A stretch of DNA of 17,151 bases from an uncultured Brevundimonas sp. GTDB lineage: Bacteria > Pseudomonadota > Alphaproteobacteria > Caulobacterales > Caulobacteraceae. The position numbers and the translations under genes were made by a program. Of the stretch, positions 13,459 to 17,151 are shown in pieces. The DNA lies in the NCBI GenBank assembly GCA_946481425.1, contig CAMLNT010000027.1:1-17151 (forward strand). Direction: 5' to 3'. The notes beneath the pieces are model-generated. The model was not told the origin of the DNA and made no database searches. It was given only the letters and a program-made list of their open reading frames with translations. Positions within the stretch are counted from its first letter, which is position 1. Each line of letters begins with the position of its first letter.

Positions 13459-15467
13459 AGCATGACCCCACCCTGTCGGCGCATGAACTGGCCCGGCTGG
13501 AGGCGCTCCACGCGCTACGGCTGCTCGACACCCCGCCCGAGCCACGCTTCGACCGGCTGACGCGGTTGGCCGCCAGCCTGTTCGACGTGCAGACCGCCCT
13601 GATCTCCCTGATCGACACCGACCGGCAGTGGTTCAAGTCTCGCGTGGGCATGGACCAGTGCGAGACGCCGCGCGAGGACGCCTTCTGCAATGTGGCCATC
13701 CGCCTGCCGGCCGCGAGCCTCATGGTGGTGCCTGACGCGACCCGGGACGCCCGCTTCGCCGACAATCCTCACGTCACCGGCCCGGACCACGTCCGCTTCT
13801 ACGCGGGGGCGGTGCTGACCGCCTCCAGCGGGCACAACCTTGGGACCCTGTGCCTGGTCGATTCAGAACCGCGGGAGTTCACCGCCGCCGACCGCGAGCG
13901 CTTGAGCGAACTGCGGGACCTCGTCGCCGAGCAGATCGAGCTGACGGCCGAGCGCCACGCCGCCGAGGAAAAGCGGCAGCTCCTTGAGCTGGCCGAGGCC
14001 GTGTCGCGGGTGGGCCACTGGCGCTGGCGGCTCGACAGCGGGGAGGTCGAGTGGTCCGATGAGGTCTATCGCATCTACGGGATCGAGCCGGGCAGCCGCG
14101 TCGTCCGCGACGACCTCAGCAGCTACTATTCCCCCGAGGGCCGCGCGACCCGGGACGCCTTCATCCGCCGCGTCATCCGCGACGGCAGCCAGGAAGGGTT
14201 CGAGACCACCATCCTGAGGCCCGATGGCGAGCGCCGCTGCGTGGTTCTGAGCGCGCTTCGTCAGATGCGAGAGGACGGCGAGGTCGAGTCCCTCTTCGGC
14301 GTGGTCCAGGACATCACCGAGCGCCAGTCGGCGGTCGACCGACTGCGCCGCAGCGAGGCGCGCTATCGCCTGCTGGCCGATCACATGAACGACGTCGTGA
14401 CGCGCCTGAAACCCGACGGGCGCAGCAGCTACATCTCGCCTGCGGTCATCACCCTGCTGGGCTACCAGCCGTCGGAGATGGCCGGGCGGCCGGCGCAGGA
14501 CTTCGTCCACCCCGACGACCGGGACGAGCTCATCGCTGCCTTGAGCAGCCTCGGCGCAGGCGAGCAGCGCCGGACCCTTCAGCACCGGGCCGTGCGCAAG
14601 GATGGCAGCCTGGTCTGGGTCGAGACGAGCTTCCAGTCCGTCACCGAAGAGGCTGGCGACACGGCGGAAGTCATCGCCGTCATCCGCGACATCTCCGAAC
14701 GGCGCCGGCTGGACGAAGAACTGCGCGAGGCGCGCGACCGCGCGGAGGCCGCTTCGGAGGCCAAGTCGCGCTTCCTCGCCAACATGAGCCATGAGCTGCG
14801 CACGCCGTTGACCAGCGTCATCGGCTTTTCGCGCATCCTGCAGAGCCACGAGGACCTGCAGCCGATTGAGCGCCAGTGCGCCGACCGCATCCACCTGTCG
14901 GCCGAGGCCCTGCTGGCGATCATCAACGACATCCTGGACTACTCCAAGCTGGAGGCGGGCGGCATCCAGTTGGAGAAGCGCCCGTTCGAGCTGCGGCCGC
15001 TGGTCCGCGACGCCGCCGAAATCCTGCTCGGCCAGATCGAGCAGAAGGGCCTCTGGTACCAGGAGGAGATCGCCGAGACGGCGCCCGCGAGCCTCGTCGG
15101 CGATCCTGCCCGGCTGAGGCAGATCCTGCTCAACCTTCTCGGCAATGCGGTGAAGTTCACCTCCCAGGGCGGGGTGCGTGTCACTGTCCGATCCGCTCCG
15201 CGCGTCGAGGGGGGCCACAATGTGCGCTTCGCCATCTCCGACACGGGCCCGGGCATAGACCCCGAGACGGCGCACGCCCTGTTCGAGCGCTTCGTCCAAG
15301 CCGACCCGTCCACCAGCCGGCGCTTCGGCGGCACGGGCCTCGGTTTGGCCATCTGCCGCGAGTTGGTCGAGCTGATGGCCGGGCGCATCGGCGTGAACAG
15401 CGCGCCCGGCCAGGGCTCCAGCTTCTGGTTCGAGGTCCCTCTGGGCAGTGCGGAGCCGACGCCGTGA
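13455..15467 (+). CDS. soluble GAF-PAS-PAS sensor histidine kinase
   Basis: This is a cytoplasmic 670-residue kinase with no membrane helix. Domains in order: GAF (about 20-165, with TPREDAFC and GTLCLVD), PAS fold (about 180-290, ending VVQDITER), second PAS (about 300-415, ending VIRDISER), a short coiled coil, HisKA (about 435-502) with phospho-His446 in FLANMSHELRTPL, and the ATPase domain with N box (Asn560/Asn564), G1 DTGPG (596-600), F box FERF and G2 GGTGLG (625-630). The sequence ends right after the ATPase domain, so the receiver and Hpt domains often fused to such kinases are missing and instead follow as separate genes. The start ATG overlaps the glycosyltransferase stop (ATGA). 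The GAF ligand is unknown. Confidence 0.95.
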   Translation: MKHDPTLSAHELARLEALHALRLLDTPPEPRFDRLTRLAASLFDVQTALISLIDTDRQWFKSRVGMDQCETPREDAFCNVAIRLPAASLMVVPDATRDARFADNPHVTGPDHVRFYAGAVLTASSGHNLGTLCLVDSEPREFTAADRERLSELRDLVAEQIELTAERHAAEEKRQLLELAEAVSRVGHWRWRLDSGEVEWSDEVYRIYGIEPGSRVVRDDLSSYYSPEGRATRDAFIRRVIRDGSQEGFETTILRPDGERRCVVLSALRQMREDGEVESLFGVVQDITERQSAVDRLRRSEARYRLLADHMNDVVTRLKPDGRSSYISPAVITLLGYQPSEMAGRPAQDFVHPDDRDELIAALSSLGAGEQRRTLQHRAVRKDGSLVWVETSFQSVTEEAGDTAEVIAVIRDISERRRLDEELREARDRAEAASEAKSRFLANMSHELRTPLTSVIGFSRILQSHEDLQPIERQCADRIHLSAEALLAIINDILDYSKLEAGGIQLEKRPFELRPLVRDAAEILLGQIEQKGLWYQEEIAETAPASLVGDPARLRQILLNLLGNAVKFTSQGGVRVTVRSAPRVEGGHNVRFAISDTGPGIDPETAHALFERFVQADPSTSRRFGGTGLGLAICRELVELMAGRIGVNSAPGQGSSFWFEVPLGSAEPTP

Positions 15468-15847
15468 GCCTTAGGATCCTCCACGTCGATGACGACGAGA
15501 ACATTCGGGCACTGACCGCGCTCGCCTTCGACGTGGGCGGCTCCGGCGCCGAGGTCACCTCCGCCCCCTCAGGCGCCGAGGCGCTCGCGAAGTTGGACTC
15601 GGGCCTGGCGCCCGACGTCATCCTGCTCGACGTCATGATGCCGGACATGGACGGTCCGGCGGTGCTGTCCCGCATCCGCGAGCGGCCCGCCTTCGCGGAC
15701 ACGCCCGTGATCTTCATGACCGCCCAGACCCAGGACCGGGAGACCGCCCAGCTCATGGCGCTCGGCGCCTTCGGCGTCATCACCAAGCCCTTCGACCCCA
15801 TGAGCCTCGCCGCCCAGGTCGAACGCCTGCTGGGCAGCGAGCCATGA
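15464..15847 (+). CDS. second single-domain response regulator
   Basis: This 127-residue receiver domain starts at GTG 15464, which overlaps the kinase stop as GTGA. Conserved residues are Asp9/Asp10 (LHVDDDENIR), phosphoacceptor Asp56 (VILLDVMMPDMDG), Thr86 (IFMTA) and Lys108 (ITKPFD). It has the look of the receiver domain normally fused to the C-terminus of hybrid kinases, here encoded separately. It is probably the first acceptor of phosphate from His446 and donor to the Hpt protein encoded next. The start is fixed by the overlap and by the receiver's normal beginning; the longer open frame upstream is a shadow of the kinase gene. Confidence 0.93.
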   Translation: MSLRILHVDDDENIRALTALAFDVGGSGAEVTSAPSGAEALAKLDSGLAPDVILLDVMMPDMDGPAVLSRIRERPAFADTPVIFMTAQTQDRETAQLMALGAFGVITKPFDPMSLAAQVERLLGSEP

Positions 15848-16119
15848 CCGATCCGCTCGCCCAGCTCCGCGCCGAGTTCCAGGCCCGCTGCGCTGACGAC
15901 CTGAGAGAGCTGAGAGACTTGACCGCCGCCGATCCCGAGGCTCGACGCATTGTTCATAGATTGGCGGGCGCAGCCGGATCCTTCGGGTACTTTCAACTTG
16001 GCGAGATCGCGGCCCGGCTCGACGACCGCTTGAGGGACGGGCAACTCGAGGATCTCGAGCCTCTCCGACACGCCTTAGTTTTGACGATACGGGCAGGCGC
16101 GCCTGATCGCCCGAATTGA
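15844..16119 (+). CDS. Hpt (histidine phosphotransfer) domain protein
   Basis: This is a 91-residue helical protein with the Hpt core IVHRLAGAAGSFGY, in which His38 is the phosphorylatable histidine and the Gly/Ala residues that follow pack the bundle. The length is close to that of a minimal Hpt domain, though its last helix is short (ends TIRAGAPDRPN). It has no kinase or receiver part. The ATG overlaps the preceding stop (ATGA), making it the last gene of the operon. Its position after kinase and receiver genes implies it passes phosphate between two receivers, most simply from the one encoded just upstream to the one encoded first in the operon. Confidence 0.9.
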   Translation: MTDPLAQLRAEFQARCADDLRELRDLTAADPEARRIVHRLAGAAGSFGYFQLGEIAARLDDRLRDGQLEDLEPLRHALVLTIRAGAPDRPN

Positions 16120-16168
16120 GCTCGCGGTGTAGGCTGGCCGCAACTAAATGGTCCTGCCCATTCGGGCG
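16108..16168. repeat. 9-bp inverted repeat spanning the end of the Hpt gene
   Basis: CGCCCGAAT (16108-16116) and ATTCGGGCG (16160-16168) are perfect inverted arms with a 43-base spacer. The right arm overlaps the intrinsic terminator stem, so the two structures would compete. It may be chance, or it may protect or modulate the transcript end. Confidence 0.3.
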
Positions 16169-16189
16169 CCAGTCAGAGCGTCCGTTTTT
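16164..16189 (+). terminator. intrinsic terminator of the polysaccharide/phosphorelay operon
   Basis: GGGCGC (16164-16169) pairs with GCGTCC (16178-16183), including one G-U pair, around an 8-base loop and is followed by GTTTTT (16184-16189). It lies 45 bp after the Hpt stop codon, the expected place for the end of a seven-gene transcript. Confidence 0.6.
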
Positions 16190-16258
16190 CCACCCAAAGC
16201 AGACCTTACCGAAGCGATCCCTAAGCTCCGTACCTAAAAGGAATTCCCGCTTCAGTTC

Positions 16259-17059
16259 TTAGGGAGCTATTTTGGTTCGGTTCGCTCGCCACACCTTTAT
16301 CCACTCGACCTGTTCCGCCCGCCAATCCTCGATATCAAAGCCTGGCTGCCGGCGCGTCGCTTCATCAGGGTAGGCGGCTCCCATGAGACGAGCCATATGG
16401 TCCGCATGTTTGGCTTCGTCTGCGTACTGGCTGGCAAAGCGGCACCTGCCCCTGCCCCTTTTCCGATTGTCCTCTGCCTCTTCTAGCCACTCCTGCCTTT
16501 TCTTCAGCCTCGCGTCCCATTTCCGCTTCTCGTCGATTGTGGTGGGACCGTTGAAGCGCACTGCCAGGGCACTGGAATCCAAGATAACTTCGTCCGGATG
16601 CGGCACCGGTTCCGGGCGAGGTTCGCCGCGAGCGTCGCATCGATCGAACACCTCCTGCCAGCCAGCTTTGTACTTGAGCGCCGCCTCGTATATAGCGGCA
16701 CGGTCATTGTAGTCCTTGTCTTGCACAGCCTTGACCATGCTGGTGATGGCGACTTGGGCCCTGTGGCTGCCTTTGACCGCGGCCACGCCGAGGCTTCGGA
16801 TGACCGCCTGGATCAGCGGGAGTTCGACAATCTCGTCGTTCTCGCGGATCTGGATGGGCCGGATCGCCTCCGTCATGACCAGGTCCGCCATCTTGTAGGC
16901 CTGGACAGGATCGACGGGCCGTTCGTTAGCCGGTTTTATCTTTCTGGGCCTTCCGCGCGGATTGCCCGACCTCCCCTTCTGGAACCGATGCGCGATGGGC
17001 GGCTGCCGATAGCCCACGATAGCTTTGCCTGAAGGTTCGTCTTTGGCCTCCTCGCTCAC
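16259..17059 (-). CDS. DUF5681 domain-containing protein
   Basis: This 266-residue protein has the DUF5681 signature near its N-terminus: VGYRQPPIAHRFQKG (about 15-29) followed by SGNPRGRPRK (31-40). The rest is a charged, mostly helical body with Lys/Arg/Glu-rich segments (KRKWDARLKKRQEWLEEAED) and a Trp-rich C-terminus. The family has no proven function and is common in prophage and other mobile regions of alphaproteobacteria. The chosen start is GTG 17059, with GTGGAG about nine bases upstream; the frame is open to the window edge, so a longer N-terminus cannot be excluded. Codon use is less GC-rich than in the adjacent operon, which fits separate acquisition. It is convergent with the Hpt gene. 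Confidence 0.8.
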   Translation of the reverse strand: MSEEAKDEPSGKAIVGYRQPPIAHRFQKGRSGNPRGRPRKIKPANERPVDPVQAYKMADLVMTEAIRPIQIRENDEIVELPLIQAVIRSLGVAAVKGSHRAQVAITSMVKAVQDKDYNDRAAIYEAALKYKAGWQEVFDRCDARGEPRPEPVPHPDEVILDSSALAVRFNGPTTIDEKRKWDARLKKRQEWLEEAEDNRKRGRGRCRFASQYADEAKHADHMARLMGAAYPDEATRRQPGFDIEDWRAEQVEWIKVWRANRTKIAP

Positions 17060-17151
17060 GCAGCGCGCTCCACTTGCCGCTGGTGCGCGAGGTCGTCGAA
17101 GCGGGTCCCGCCCTCCGCCAGGTGCTGTCAGGCTAACGCTAAAAAGTCTCT
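17060..17151. other. right edge, no gene identified
   Basis: On the minus strand a frame of 23 codons closes with a TGA that overlaps the DUF5681 GTG as GTGA, but an in-frame stop lies just upstream and no good start is present. I see no supported gene here, only the ribosome binding region of the DUF5681 gene. Confidence 0.35.

Noticed and set aside
11512..13545. 677-codon open frame on the minus strand opposite the HEAT and glycosyltransferase genes
   Set aside because: Translation is rich in His, Arg, Gln and Pro with no domain; it is the usual antisense shadow of very GC-rich genes that show clear families on the plus strand.
13863..15299. 478-codon antisense frame inside the histidine kinase gene
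   Set aside because: Composition mirrors the kinase codons and there is no recognisable motif, start signal or neighbour logic.
16094..16105. 12-bp palindrome CAGGCGCGCCTG
   Set aside because: It lies within the Hpt coding region and is expected by chance in DNA this GC-rich; no positional reason to call it a site.
1..17151. CRISPR arrays, tRNA or rRNA genes
   Set aside because: No regularly spaced direct repeats, cloverleaf-like sequences or conserved rRNA segments were seen on reading the window.

Overview
The window is high-GC DNA from an alphaproteobacterium. The protein families and gene orders (quinol oxidase genes followed by surf1, a group III truncated hemoglobin, a DUF5681 protein) fit Caulobacterales or Sphingomonadales best, but no rRNA or other species marker is present, so this is inference. 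Nothing shows whether the replicon is a chromosome or a large plasmid.

Left part (1-2178): the C-terminal end of an IS6-family transposase runs in from the left edge. Then come four small minus-strand genes: two short membrane proteins (69 and 37 aa) and an overlapping pair (93 and 151 aa) without recognised function. Between them lie two consecutive perfect hairpins (896-961) and a 14-bp palindrome (831-844). Base composition here is less extreme than further right.

Respiratory block (2179-9020): a minus-strand operon cyoA-cyoB-cyoC-cyoD-surf1-truncated hemoglobin encodes a bo3-type ubiquinol oxidase. CyoB keeps all heme/copper ligands and the four quinol-site residues, and CyoA lacks the CuA cysteines. 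From cyoB onward every junction overlaps, so translation is probably coupled. An MHS-type MFS transporter is divergent from cyoA; the 190-bp shared promoter region contains several inverted repeats.

Signal/polysaccharide block (9515-16119): seven plus-strand genes, all overlapping by 1-20 bp: single-domain response regulator, TPR plus YaiO-like outer-membrane barrel, membrane-anchored HEAT-repeat protein, processive family 2 glycosyltransferase, soluble GAF-PAS-PAS histidine kinase, second single-domain response regulator, and Hpt protein. An intrinsic terminator follows at 16164-16189. I read this as a synthase-type exopolysaccharide machine whose genes are co-translated with a complete four-step phosphorelay made of separate proteins. 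There is no DNA-binding output, PilZ or GGDEF/EAL domain, so signalling may act directly on the machine by protein contact. I do not recognise it as a characterised system, and it is the most interesting part of the window.

Right edge (16259-17059): a convergent DUF5681 gene, a family often found in mobile DNA, with lower-GC codon use than the neighbouring operon. With the IS6 remnant at the other end, this suggests that both flanks have seen mobile-element traffic.
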